From Bacteroides sp. (GTDB lineage Bacteria > Bacteroidota > Bacteroidia > Bacteroidales > Bacteroidaceae), in the NCBI GenBank assembly GCA_030151885.1, contig JASLCG010000054.1:1-20191 (forward strand): 20,191 nucleotides of DNA, written 5' to 3'. How positions within the stretch are numbered: the first letter of the stretch is position 1; every line of letters starts with the position of its first letter. The notes below the pieces were generated by a model. That model was not told where the DNA came from. It worked only from the letters and a program-made list of their open reading frames with translations, and made no database searches. Of this stretch, positions 7,152-15,877 are shown piece by piece. Made by a program: the position numbers and the translations under genes.

Positions 7152-8264
7152 ATGAAAGTGAAACAAATTTTATTTGGCATCTGCACTCTTTGTATGTTAA
7201 GTGCATGTAGCAACAAATCAGCTAGTCAACCACAAGACACACTACAAGAGTATCCTACTTTATCTATTAAAACAAAGGAAGCAACTCTAATTTCTACATT
7301 TCCTACTACACTTCAAGGACAAGATGTTGTGGAAATCCGTCCTAGAGTACAGGGATTTATCAATAAAATATATATTGACGAAGGGTCTCTTGTCAAGAAA
7401 GGACAAGCCTTATTCAGTGTTGAATCTCCAGAGTCAGAACAGGGCTTAACAACAGCCAAAGCTGCTGTTAATAGTGCAAAGGCACAAGTTAATACAGCTA
7501 AAGTCAATGTAGATAGGATAAAACCTCTAGCTGAAAAAAACATTATAAGTAAAACCCAACTTTTAACATACGAAAATGCATATTTAGAAGCTGTTGCTAG
7601 TCTTGAAAAAGCAGAAGCTGCATTAAAAAATGCAGAAGTTACTATGGCATGGAGTACCGTTACTAGCCCTGTAGAAGGTGTTGTTGGATCGATATCTTAT
7701 AGACTAGGTAGTTTGGTTAGCCAATCTAACATACTTACTACTGTAGCCTCAACGAATAACATATTTGCCTATTTCTCTTTAAATGAAAAAGCGCTATCCG
7801 AGTTCCTAGAAAACACGGAAGGAGATAATCAAGCCGAAAAAATTAAAAACCTACCTGAAGTAACATTAAAACTTTCTGATAATACTGTTTACGAAACAAA
7901 AGGAAGAATTGAAACCATTTCAGGTATTATTAATACATCAACAGGCTCTGCAAACTTTAGAGCAAAGTTTGCAAATCCGAATGGAAGATTAAGAAGTGGA
8001 GCTAGTGGTCAAATCCTAATTCCTAAAGATGCTCCTAATGCAATAGTAATTCCACAAAAAGCAACTTTCGAATTACAGAATAAAGTACTGGTTTACAAAG
8101 TTGATTCTGACAACACTGTTCATCAACATCAAATTAATGTACAAACACTACCTGATGGCAAACATTACATCGTTACTAAAGGATTAAATGTTGGGGATGT
8201 CATTGTGAGCGATGGTATTGCCACGCTTACAGAAGGTTCTAAAATTGCAATAAAAAATAATTAA
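7152..8264 (+). CDS. RND efflux periplasmic adaptor (membrane fusion) lipoprotein
   Basis: AcrA/MexA-type adaptor, 370 residues, linking the inner-membrane pump to the outer-membrane channel. The signal peptide ends in the lipobox LSAC with the lipidated cysteine at 19. The two halves of the barrel-sandwich (lipoyl-like) domain are at about 55-95 (VVEIRPRVQGFINKIYIDEG, KKGQALFSVES) and 168-200 (VTSPVEGVVGSISYRLGSLV). They flank an alanine-rich alpha-helical hairpin at about 98-165. Beta-barrel and membrane-proximal domains follow to the C-terminus. It is the first gene of the efflux operon, 21 bases before the pump. The start is fixed by the lipoprotein signal. The exported substrate is not predictable. 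Confidence 0.94.
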   Translation: MKVKQILFGICTLCMLSACSNKSASQPQDTLQEYPTLSIKTKEATLISTFPTTLQGQDVVEIRPRVQGFINKIYIDEGSLVKKGQALFSVESPESEQGLTTAKAAVNSAKAQVNTAKVNVDRIKPLAEKNIISKTQLLTYENAYLEAVASLEKAEAALKNAEVTMAWSTVTSPVEGVVGSISYRLGSLVSQSNILTTVASTNNIFAYFSLNEKALSEFLENTEGDNQAEKIKNLPEVTLKLSDNTVYETKGRIETISGIINTSTGSANFRAKFANPNGRLRSGASGQILIPKDAPNAIVIPQKATFELQNKVLVYKVDSDNTVHQHQINVQTLPDGKHYIVTKGLNVGDVIVSDGIATLTEGSKIAIKNN

Positions 8265-8285
8265 TCACTTAATTAAAAGTTTACA

Positions 8286-11200
8286 ATGTTAAAAACATTT
8301 ATAGAAAGGCCTGTTTTATCAACTGTAATTTCAATTGTTATAGTGGTACTAGGTCTTATCGGTCTAGCAACGCTCCCCATAGAGCAATATCCAGATGTTG
8401 CTCCACCAACAGTACAAATTCAGACCAACTATGCAGGGGCCAATGCCGATGTTATAATGAAGTCAGTAATAGTACCTATTGAAGAGGCCGTTAATGGTGT
8501 TGAAGGAATGGAGTACATGATGTCTAATGCATCTAATAGCGGTCAAGCTACAATTACCGTGTACTTTAAAAGAGGTATTGATCCAGATATCGCAGCGGTA
8601 AATGTACAAAACCTTGTATCCAAAGCCACTCCGCTACTACCACAAGAAGTGACACAAGTAGGAGTTACAGTACAGAAGCAGCAACCAAGTACCATCATGA
8701 TGGTCTCTTTAACATCAAGCAATCCAGACTTTGATGATATATTTCTACAAAACTATGCGAATATAAATCTTCTGCCTCAAATTAAACGTGTATATGGTGT
8801 AGGTAATGCCAGTGTGTTTGGTGCAAAGGATTACTCTATGCGTATTTGGTTTAATCCAGACAAGATGAATGCGTATAAAATAAACCCATCAGAAGCTATT
8901 GCTGCTCTTAATGACCAAAATATTGAAGCCGCTCCTGGACAGTTGGGTGAGAATGGAGATCAATCGTTTCAATATACTTTAAAGTACACTGGTCGTCTTA
9001 CTAGTGTTGAGGAGTTTAAAGACATCATCATTAGATCTAAGGTTGGTGAAATTCTTAGAATAGGAGATATTGCAGAAGTTGACTTAGGTGCTCTTAATTA
9101 CTCTGTAATTAGCACACTAAATGATAAACCAACTGTAGGTATTGCTATAAATCAGACAGCAGGTTCTAATGCCCAAGAGCTTATTAAGAACATTAAACTA
9201 ACAGTAGAGGATGCTTCTAAAATGTTCCCTCCAGGTATTGATGCAACCTTTGTTATGGATGCTAGTGAGTTTTTAAATGTCTCAATATCAAAAGTAGTAT
9301 CTACTCTAATAGAGGCTTTCATCCTGGTTTTCTTAGTTGTTTTTATCTTTTTACAAGACTTTAGATCAACTATTATCCCAGCCATAGCCGTACCTGTAGC
9401 TATTATTGGAACATTTTTCTTTTTACTACTCTTTGGTTTCTCTGTAAACCTCTTAACTCTCTTTGCTCTTGTTTTAGCAATTGGTATTGTTGTTGATGAT
9501 GCCATTGTAGTAGTTGAAGCAATTCATGCTCGTATGGAACAAGGAGAAAAAGACCCTAAGGCGGCTGCTATATATGCAATGAAAGAGATTGCACCTGCAA
9601 TTGTATCTATAACATTAGTGATGTCTTCAGTATTTATTCCTGTGAGCTTCCTTGGAGGAACTACAGGTGTTTTTTATAGGCAGTTTGGTTTAACTCTTGC
9701 ATTTGCAATTCTTATTTCGGCTGTTAATGCATTAACACTAAGCCCCGCGCTATGCGCTATATTCTTAAAGCCACATGACCTCAATCCTGACAAAAAGAAG
9801 AATTTATTGAAGCGTTTTTTCCATTACTTTAATATTTACTTTGAAGCAGGAACTGTTCGTTACCAGAAAGGATTACACTTCCTGGGTAAAAAAGGCCATA
9901 GATGGATTACTGTTGCAATAATAGCTTGTAGCTCTTTTATTTTGTACTTCATTATTAAAACTCTTCCAACTGGATTTGTTCCTCAAGAAGATAGTGGAGC
10001 TTTAATGGGTATGATATCTTTACCCCCAGGTGCTTCTTTAGAAAGAACTGATTCTTTATTAACTGCTGTTGATAAGCAAATAAGAGAAATTGACGAAGTA
10101 GCTTATGTCCTTAAGTTGTCAGGAGTAAATCTTATGACAGGAGTAGGAAGTTCTTATGGGTCCTTTATTGTAAAACTAAAGCCCTGGAAAGATAGAAAAA
10201 GAACCGTACAAGAAATTAATACTCAGATAACTCAAGAAACAAAGAGTATTACTGATGCTACATTTCTATTTACACCCACTCCTACATTACAAGGTTTTGG
10301 TTTAAGTACTGGTGTTGATATGCGACTACAAGATAAGACTGGAGGAGATATAAATAAATTCAACGACATAGCTCAGCAGTTTTTAAGTGGTATGAGAAAG
10401 CGTGAAGAGGTAATGGTAGCCATGACAAACTTCAACCCCAATTTTCCTCAAAGAGAAATTCATGCCAACATACCTAAGATTAAAGAAGCTGGAATCACTT
10501 TAAGTAGTGTAATGAGCACCCTACAAGCATATATAGGTAGTATGTATGTATCTAATTTTAACCTGTATGGAAAACAGTTTCGCGTAATGGTTCAAGCCGA
10601 TCCTAAATATCGTGCAAAACTAGATGATTTACATAGACTATCTATCCAAACAGCTAATGGAGAAATGGCCCCAATTACAGAGTTCATAACCATAAAAGAT
10701 ATTACAGGAGCACAAAGTTTAGCTCGTTTTAATATGTTCTCTTCTATTGATGCTATGATTATACCTAATTTTCCTAAGGGGTATAGTACAGGTGATGTTT
10801 TAAATGCTGTTAAGGAGGTGTCTGAAAACACCTTACCATTAGGATACTCTTACGAATATGCAGGAATGACTAGAGAAGAAGCTGGAAGTGCAAACCAAAC
10901 AATTCTTGTCTTTGGAATCTGTTTAATCTTTGTTTACCTACTTCTAGCAGCATTATATGAAAGTTATCTTATTCCATTAAGCGTTATTTTCTCACTACCT
11001 ATTGGATTAGCAGGAATTTACATATTCCTACTAATATTCGGAGTAAGTGATGGTATTGTAAATAACATCTATGTTCAGATATCTATGATTATGTTAATTG
11101 GGCTACTAGCTAAAAATGCAATCCTTATCGTAGAGTATGCTTTGCAACGTAGGCAAGCTGGTATGAGTGTTGTAGAAGCAGCTGTTAATGGAGCTGTTGC

Positions 11201-11420
11201 TCGTTTTAGACCAATTCTTATGACTTCTTTTGCTTTTATCTTTGGGCTACTACCTCTTATGTTTGCAACAGGAGCAGGTGCTACAGGTAACCGTTCAATA
11301 GGTATTAGTGCAGTAGGAGGAATGTTTATAGGTACAGTTGTTGGAGTATTAGTTATTCCTTCTTTATACATTATATTCCAAACTATTCAAGATAAGTTTA
11401 CTAAAAAAAATAAAGAATAA
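8286..11420 (+). CDS. RND multidrug efflux pump, HAE1 (AcrB/MexB) family
   Basis: Proton-driven inner-membrane exporter; 1044 residues is the usual AcrB/MexB length. The N-terminus FIERPVLSTVISIVIVVLG and the LPIEQYPDVAPPTVQI segment are characteristic. There are twelve predicted membrane segments in two blocks, with two large periplasmic porter/docking domains at about residues 30-335 and 560-870. Proton-relay residues are present: the aspartate pair D404-D405 in LAIGIVVDDAIVVVEA and lysine K943 in LIGLLAKNAILIVEYA. The RPILMTSFAFIFGLLPLM segment near the C-terminus is also typical. The gene is intact, in tandem with its adaptor, and 2 bases before the channel gene. The HAE1 resemblance suggests hydrophobic or amphiphilic compounds rather than metals. 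Confidence 0.96.
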   Translation: MLKTFIERPVLSTVISIVIVVLGLIGLATLPIEQYPDVAPPTVQIQTNYAGANADVIMKSVIVPIEEAVNGVEGMEYMMSNASNSGQATITVYFKRGIDPDIAAVNVQNLVSKATPLLPQEVTQVGVTVQKQQPSTIMMVSLTSSNPDFDDIFLQNYANINLLPQIKRVYGVGNASVFGAKDYSMRIWFNPDKMNAYKINPSEAIAALNDQNIEAAPGQLGENGDQSFQYTLKYTGRLTSVEEFKDIIIRSKVGEILRIGDIAEVDLGALNYSVISTLNDKPTVGIAINQTAGSNAQELIKNIKLTVEDASKMFPPGIDATFVMDASEFLNVSISKVVSTLIEAFILVFLVVFIFLQDFRSTIIPAIAVPVAIIGTFFFLLLFGFSVNLLTLFALVLAIGIVVDDAIVVVEAIHARMEQGEKDPKAAAIYAMKEIAPAIVSITLVMSSVFIPVSFLGGTTGVFYRQFGLTLAFAILISAVNALTLSPALCAIFLKPHDLNPDKKKNLLKRFFHYFNIYFEAGTVRYQKGLHFLGKKGHRWITVAIIACSSFILYFIIKTLPTGFVPQEDSGALMGMISLPPGASLERTDSLLTAVDKQIREIDEVAYVLKLSGVNLMTGVGSSYGSFIVKLKPWKDRKRTVQEINTQITQETKSITDATFLFTPTPTLQGFGLSTGVDMRLQDKTGGDINKFNDIAQQFLSGMRKREEVMVAMTNFNPNFPQREIHANIPKIKEAGITLSSVMSTLQAYIGSMYVSNFNLYGKQFRVMVQADPKYRAKLDDLHRLSIQTANGEMAPITEFITIKDITGAQSLARFNMFSSIDAMIIPNFPKGYSTGDVLNAVKEVSENTLPLGYSYEYAGMTREEAGSANQTILVFGICLIFVYLLLAALYESYLIPLSVIFSLPIGLAGIYIFLLIFGVSDGIVNNIYVQISMIMLIGLLAKNAILIVEYALQRRQAGMSVVEAAVNGAVARFRPILMTSFAFIFGLLPLMFATGAGATGNRSIGISAVGGMFIGTVVGVLVIPSLYIIFQTIQDKFTKKNKE

Positions 11421-11422
11421 GT

Positions 11423-12826
11423 ATGAAAAGTAAATACATCAGAGGTTTTGTGCTATTGGGGCTAATTACTTCAATAGGATTAACCTCTTGTCAAGTTACA
11501 AATAAATATAAGAGCCCTGAGATTAATACTGACAACCTGTTTAGGAGTGAAGTTTTAACGGATTCTAATACTATTGCTGATATTCCATGGAGTGATTATT
11601 TTTCAGATCCAGAATTACAGGCTTTAATAGAAGAGGGGTTAAATAATAATTATGACTTACAAATTGCTGTTAGCAGAATAAAACAAGCAGAAGCTAGCTT
11701 AGGTATAGCCCGATCTGCATACTTTCCTGATGTTGCTCTAGTAGGTCAAACAGATCATACAAGATTTAGTAATGGAGATAAAGGAAAAGATGTACTAGGA
11801 TATAGTTCTACAAAATATTCCTTAGGAGTAAGCGTTAGCTGGGAACTAGATGTTTGGGGTAAACTGAATCGCCAATCTAGAGCTAAATATGCACAGTTTC
11901 TTAACAGTCAAGCATTCCACAACTTAATCCAAACATCTTTAATTGCTAATATCGCAACTTCTTATTACACACTGTTAGCTCTTGATGAACAACTTAGAAT
12001 AAGTTTAAAAACAATTGATTTATTAAAGGAGAGTACTGAGACCATGCAAAGCCTAATGGATGCAGGTTTGTTAAATGCTGCTGCAGTAGAACAGAGTAAA
12101 GCTCTATTGTATGCTACAGAAGTATCTATTCCCGACTTAAAAAGTCAAATATATCAAACAGAAAATGCTTTAAGTAGCCTGTTAGCTAGAAAAAGTGGAA
12201 GTATTACTAGAAGTGATATTCACAAACAAAAAGTAGTAAAAGAACTAAACTATGGTGTTCCTGTTATGCTCTTATCAAAGAGACCTGATGTTAAGCAAGC
12301 TGAACTAGCTTTTAGAACAGCTTTTGAGCTTACTAATGTAGCTAGAGCTAGTTTCTATCCGCAAATTAAGTTAACTTCTGGAACTATTGGGTATGCAGCA
12401 ACCTCACTATCAAGTTTCTTTAAACCCGAGAATATCTTTGCTAGTATAATTGGAGGCTTAACACAACCTATTTTTGCTAGGAAACAGCTTCTTAACAATC
12501 TTAAAATAAGTAAACTAAAACAACAGGAAGCATTGCTAACTTTTGAAAAAGCTGTATTAAGTGCTGGACAAGAGGTTTCTAACCTAGTTTATGGCTATGA
12601 GTCCTCTTTAAGCAAAAATAATGTTAGAGCAAATCAGGTACAGGCATTAAAGAATGCTGTAGAATACACTCAAGAATTATTAAAAGCTGGAGAAGCCAAT
12701 TACACAGAGGTTCTTACTGCTGAACAAAATTTTTTAAAGGCTCAATTAGGGCAAGTCAGCGATAAACTAGAACAACTACAGTTTTCTGTGAATCTCTATA
12801 AAGCATTAGGCGGAGGAATAGAGTAA
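11423..12826 (+). CDS. RND efflux outer-membrane channel lipoprotein (TolC/OprM/NodT family)
   Basis: Outer-membrane exit duct of the tripartite pump, 467 residues. The signal peptide ends in lipobox LTSC with the lipidated cysteine at 23, as in OprM-type channels. The family pattern is clear: IPWSDYFSDPELQALIEEGLNNN early, SVSWELDVWGKLNRQSRAKY in the first outer-membrane-efflux repeat, and SKRPDVKQAELAFRTAFELTNVARASFYPQI opening the second repeat. The LKAGEANYTEVLTAEQNFLKAQLG helix lies near the end. It starts 2 bases after the pump stop codon, so the genes are translationally close. A hairpin terminator follows 13 bases after its stop. Confidence 0.95.
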   Translation: MKSKYIRGFVLLGLITSIGLTSCQVTNKYKSPEINTDNLFRSEVLTDSNTIADIPWSDYFSDPELQALIEEGLNNNYDLQIAVSRIKQAEASLGIARSAYFPDVALVGQTDHTRFSNGDKGKDVLGYSSTKYSLGVSVSWELDVWGKLNRQSRAKYAQFLNSQAFHNLIQTSLIANIATSYYTLLALDEQLRISLKTIDLLKESTETMQSLMDAGLLNAAAVEQSKALLYATEVSIPDLKSQIYQTENALSSLLARKSGSITRSDIHKQKVVKELNYGVPVMLLSKRPDVKQAELAFRTAFELTNVARASFYPQIKLTSGTIGYAATSLSSFFKPENIFASIIGGLTQPIFARKQLLNNLKISKLKQQEALLTFEKAVLSAGQEVSNLVYGYESSLSKNNVRANQVQALKNAVEYTQELLKAGEANYTEVLTAEQNFLKAQLGQVSDKLEQLQFSVNLYKALGGGIE

Positions 12827-12839
12827 TAACATACGAAGT

Positions 12840-12875
12840 AATAAAGGTGAGCGTTTTTAAACACTCACCTTTATT
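12840..12875 (+). terminator. Terminator of the RND efflux operon
   Basis: Perfect 12-bp stem AATAAAGGTGAG (12840-12851) with CTCACCTTTATT (12864-12875) around a 12-base loop. The T-run is short and interrupted (TTTATTGATTT), but the position 13 bases after the channel stop codon supports the call. Confidence 0.75.
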
Positions 12876-12934
12876 GATTTAAACACTGTATAACAACTAA
12901 TTAATAATTAAATACAAACTAAATAACACTCCAT

Positions 12935-13363
12935 ATGAATAAAATAAAATCTTTAAGGACACTTGAAACGAATGTAGATTTAGGTCTGTTAATACTAAGG
13001 GTTTCTGTGGCTAGTATGATGTTACTACATGGAATTTCAAAACTATCCAATGGTATAGGAGTGATTGAAGGGTTGGTTACTGAATCTGGACTCCCTCAAT
13101 TCTTTGCCTATGGAGTATATATTGGTGAAATACTAGCACCATTACTTATTATTCTTGGATGGGCTACTAGAGGAGCTGCCTTAGTCTTATTCATTAACTG
13201 TGTAGTAGCTCTAGTAATGGTACACATTGGAGATATATTCTCTCTCAATGCAACGGGAGGATGGGCAGTAGAATTGTTAGGTTTATATATGTTTGGATCA
13301 TTGGCCTTAATATTTACTGGTGGAGGTAAGTATGCTCTTTCAAATAAATACATTTGGGATTAA
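12935..13363 (+). CDS. DoxX-family small membrane protein
   Basis: A 142-residue protein with four predicted membrane segments at about residues 15-36, 55-76, 79-98 and 108-128. The LGLLILRVSVASMMLLHGISKL opening and the later IGEILAPLLIILGWATRGAAL segment follow the DoxX/DUF417-like pattern of small quinone- or redox-associated membrane proteins. Its function in Bacteroidota is not established. It lies 108 bases after the efflux operon, beyond a terminator, and is followed by a bidirectional terminator, so it is probably a single-gene unit. No clear TAnnTTTG promoter was seen upstream. Confidence 0.85.
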   Translation: MNKIKSLRTLETNVDLGLLILRVSVASMMLLHGISKLSNGIGVIEGLVTESGLPQFFAYGVYIGEILAPLLIILGWATRGAALVLFINCVVALVMVHIGDIFSLNATGGWAVELLGLYMFGSLALIFTGGGKYALSNKYIWD

Positions 13364-13382
13364 TCCTTACCCTAAAGTTAAT

Positions 13383-13423
13383 AAAGATACCTCTATAGTG
13401 TTATCACTAATAGAGGCATCTTT
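13383..13423. terminator. Bidirectional terminator between DoxX gene and ccsBA operon
   Basis: An imperfect stem of about 17 pairs with a four-base TTAT loop (13401-13404): AAAGAT, CCTCTA and TAGTG on the left pair with CACTA, TAGAGG and ATCTTT on the right, with one bulge and one mismatch. T-rich sequence follows on both strands (TTTTTATTAT on plus, CTTTATTAAC on minus). It lies 20 bases after the DoxX stop and 31 bases after the ccsBA stop. Confidence 0.85.
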
Positions 13424-13453
13424 TTATTATATTGTTCTCATATAAAGGGAAAA

Positions 13454-15874
13454 CTATTCATTCCACTTGTGCCCCTTTTTAAAAGACAATAAACCTAATA
13501 AGATGATAATAGCTAAAGTAACAGACAAGTATGTTACAAAGCTTGCAGAAACATCGCTGTTCCCATAAGAGTGCATTCCACTCAAAAGATAGTTTACTCC
13601 AAAATATGTCATTATAACCGACAAAAAAGCTAATACTCCAGACATATTAAAAAGCCATATATTATCTTTCCATCTTTTAATTAAGCGCATATGCAAGACT
13701 ATAGCATAAACTATCATTGTTATTAGAGCCCATGTCTCTTTTGGATCCCATCCCCAATACCTTCCCCAGGATTCATTTGCCCAGATTGCTCCTAGAAAGG
13801 TTCCTATAGTCATTAGAACTAGTCCAATAATAAGTTGCATTTCATTTATTATTGTAAGCTCTTTAACCTTACGCTCTAATAATTTCTTATTCTTGGCCGA
13901 GGAGATTGTTATTAATAGAAGGTTTGTAAAACTAAGCATACTACTAATGCCAAAAAAACCATAAGCAGCTACTATTACAGCTACATGAAACATTAACCAA
14001 GGGGATTTCAACACTGGAACTAAAGGGCTTATCTGAGGATCCATCCAGTTTAAAGAAGATACGAACAACACAATGCCTGCAAAAATAGTTGCAATAGCAA
14101 ATGCTGTACAATTCTTACGAGCAAACAGTAACCCACCTAAAACAGTAGCCCATGCAATATACACCATAGTTTCATAAGAGTTACTCCATGGTGCATAACC
14201 AGAAATATACCCTCGCATACCAATTGATGATGTGTGTAGAGCAAAAAGTAATACAATTATACTAATTAGTACCTTATAGAATAATCCTGTCTTAATATTT
14301 CCAGATCCAAATATGCTTATAAAAGCTAATAGTAATGCTAAGGCTCCAGAAATCAGATAGCCTTTTTTTACCCAATTTAATAAATCCAGTTTATTGTATA
14401 ATACCTCTGCCTTGAGCTTATGATTATTGACAACTATTCCTGAGTTTACTTTTTGATACTCTCTTATAGCATTTAAATTTGTCTCTACTGCAGACCAATC
14501 TGATGTCTGCATCGCTTTTAAGACAGATTGTAAGTAAGCATCACTTAAAAGACTGATTGTATTAGTAAACTCTTTTTGCTTATAAGCAAACTCATCTCCT
14601 ATAGCAAACCAACTATCATTTGAATCACCTTTTAAAGGATATATCTTCACGAGTTTTTTATTAAAGAGCTGATGTAACGTATTTATCTTCTCATCTAATT
14701 TTATTAACTCTTTATCTAATTTAGTCCTCATATCAGGAGACTTATGATATACATGCTGAATATCACTAGCCAATATGTATTTCCCATCTTTCTTAGAAAA
14801 AAAGTGGAGGTAAGAAAAGTCTTCACCCACTAAACCCAACTTTTGTTTTAATTCATTATTATCGATTTTTATTATTGGTATTGACACCCACTTTTCAGGC
14901 ATTGTCAACAAACTCAATAAAAACTGATCTGAATTTAGACCTTTAAAGTGCTGCTTCTTGGTTATTTTCCTTAATACTTCTGATGAGAATGTATTTATTG
15001 GCACCATTCTTCCACTATGTGTTTGCATGGCCAAGTGACCAAAAGCTTCTGCTTGTTCAATAGGGATAACAGATATAGCCTCAACTGGTGAGCTTGCTTG
15101 AGCTTGTGTTACTCCTAGCATTAAAACAGCCACGATAACAGTAGTAAGATTAATTTCTCTTACTGCTCTGTATAACTTCTGAAAGCGACTACTTTTATCA
15201 AATAAACAAGCTATTAATCCACAGAATAGCAACACGTATCCTAGATAAGTAATAGTTCTACCTAACCAATCTTGATTTACACTTAAAATAGTCCCTTTTT
15301 CATCAGGGTCATAAGAGGCTTGGAAAAATCTATAACCTTCCAAATCTAGTGTATTGTTCATGAACACACGTTCATCTTGTATATTTCCATCTTTAAAGTG
15401 TATTTTTAATATACTTTCAAAAGAAGATGGGCTTTGTGATCCTGGATATCTAGTTAAAATAAATTCCTTTAACTCAATCTTGAACGGAAGTTCTTCACTA
15501 GCATAGGTATCCCCCTCTTGAATAAGAAGAGTACTTGATATTTCTCCTTGCCTTATATGTACTATTCCCTCTTTACCAAATGTAAATGTTATAAATGCCC
15601 CTAACAGAATCACTACAAATGAGAAGTGAACAATTAGATAACTCCATTTATTTCTATGAAACAACTTAAATCTCATACTAGTAAACACTAAGTTTAATAT
15701 CATTAGTATATGAATTAAGAAGAATAATGGAGAATAATATATCAAGGCTTTGGCAACAGGTGTTCCTTGATATTTTTCAACGATTGTTGCCAAAGCCATT
15801 GTTATTGCATATATAATCAATAAGATAATAGTAGTTAGATATGATGATAAAAATCTACCTAGTATCTTTTTCAT
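13454..15874 (-). CDS. ccsBA: Fused ResB-CcsA cytochrome c synthase (CcsBA, system II)
   Basis: Integral membrane haem exporter and cytochrome c haem lyase; it moves haem to the periplasm and attaches it to CxxCH motifs. The 806-residue protein is a natural fusion. Residues 1-225 are ResB/CcsB-like, with membrane segments at about 12-31, 45-66 and 78-98 and a membrane histidine H83. A periplasmic insert spans about 257-500 and includes SGRMVPINTFSSEVLRKI. The CcsA half at 505-800 carries the tryptophan-rich WWD motif WANESWGRYWGWDPKETW at 698-715. The histidines expected of the family are present: H83 and H728 in membrane segments, H630 and H768 on the outer face flanking WWD. It is the last gene of the porin-cytochrome operon, starting 3 bases after the cytochrome stop, and is presumably the synthase for that cytochrome. 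Confidence 0.94.
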   Translation of the reverse strand: MKKILGRFLSSYLTTIILLIIYAITMALATIVEKYQGTPVAKALIYYSPLFFLIHILMILNLVFTSMRFKLFHRNKWSYLIVHFSFVVILLGAFITFTFGKEGIVHIRQGEISSTLLIQEGDTYASEELPFKIELKEFILTRYPGSQSPSSFESILKIHFKDGNIQDERVFMNNTLDLEGYRFFQASYDPDEKGTILSVNQDWLGRTITYLGYVLLFCGLIACLFDKSSRFQKLYRAVREINLTTVIVAVLMLGVTQAQASSPVEAISVIPIEQAEAFGHLAMQTHSGRMVPINTFSSEVLRKITKKQHFKGLNSDQFLLSLLTMPEKWVSIPIIKIDNNELKQKLGLVGEDFSYLHFFSKKDGKYILASDIQHVYHKSPDMRTKLDKELIKLDEKINTLHQLFNKKLVKIYPLKGDSNDSWFAIGDEFAYKQKEFTNTISLLSDAYLQSVLKAMQTSDWSAVETNLNAIREYQKVNSGIVVNNHKLKAEVLYNKLDLLNWVKKGYLISGALALLLAFISIFGSGNIKTGLFYKVLISIIVLLFALHTSSIGMRGYISGYAPWSNSYETMVYIAWATVLGGLLFARKNCTAFAIATIFAGIVLFVSSLNWMDPQISPLVPVLKSPWLMFHVAVIVAAYGFFGISSMLSFTNLLLITISSAKNKKLLERKVKELTIINEMQLIIGLVLMTIGTFLGAIWANESWGRYWGWDPKETWALITMIVYAIVLHMRLIKRWKDNIWLFNMSGVLAFLSVIMTYFGVNYLLSGMHSYGNSDVSASFVTYLSVTLAIIILLGLLSFKKGHKWNE

Positions 15875-15877
15875 AAA

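Noticed and set aside
9152..9505. Minus-strand ORFs within the RND pump gene (also 10592-10831 and 11075-11371)
   Set aside because: They are antisense shadows of an intact, strongly conserved pump gene and show no recognisable domain or start context.
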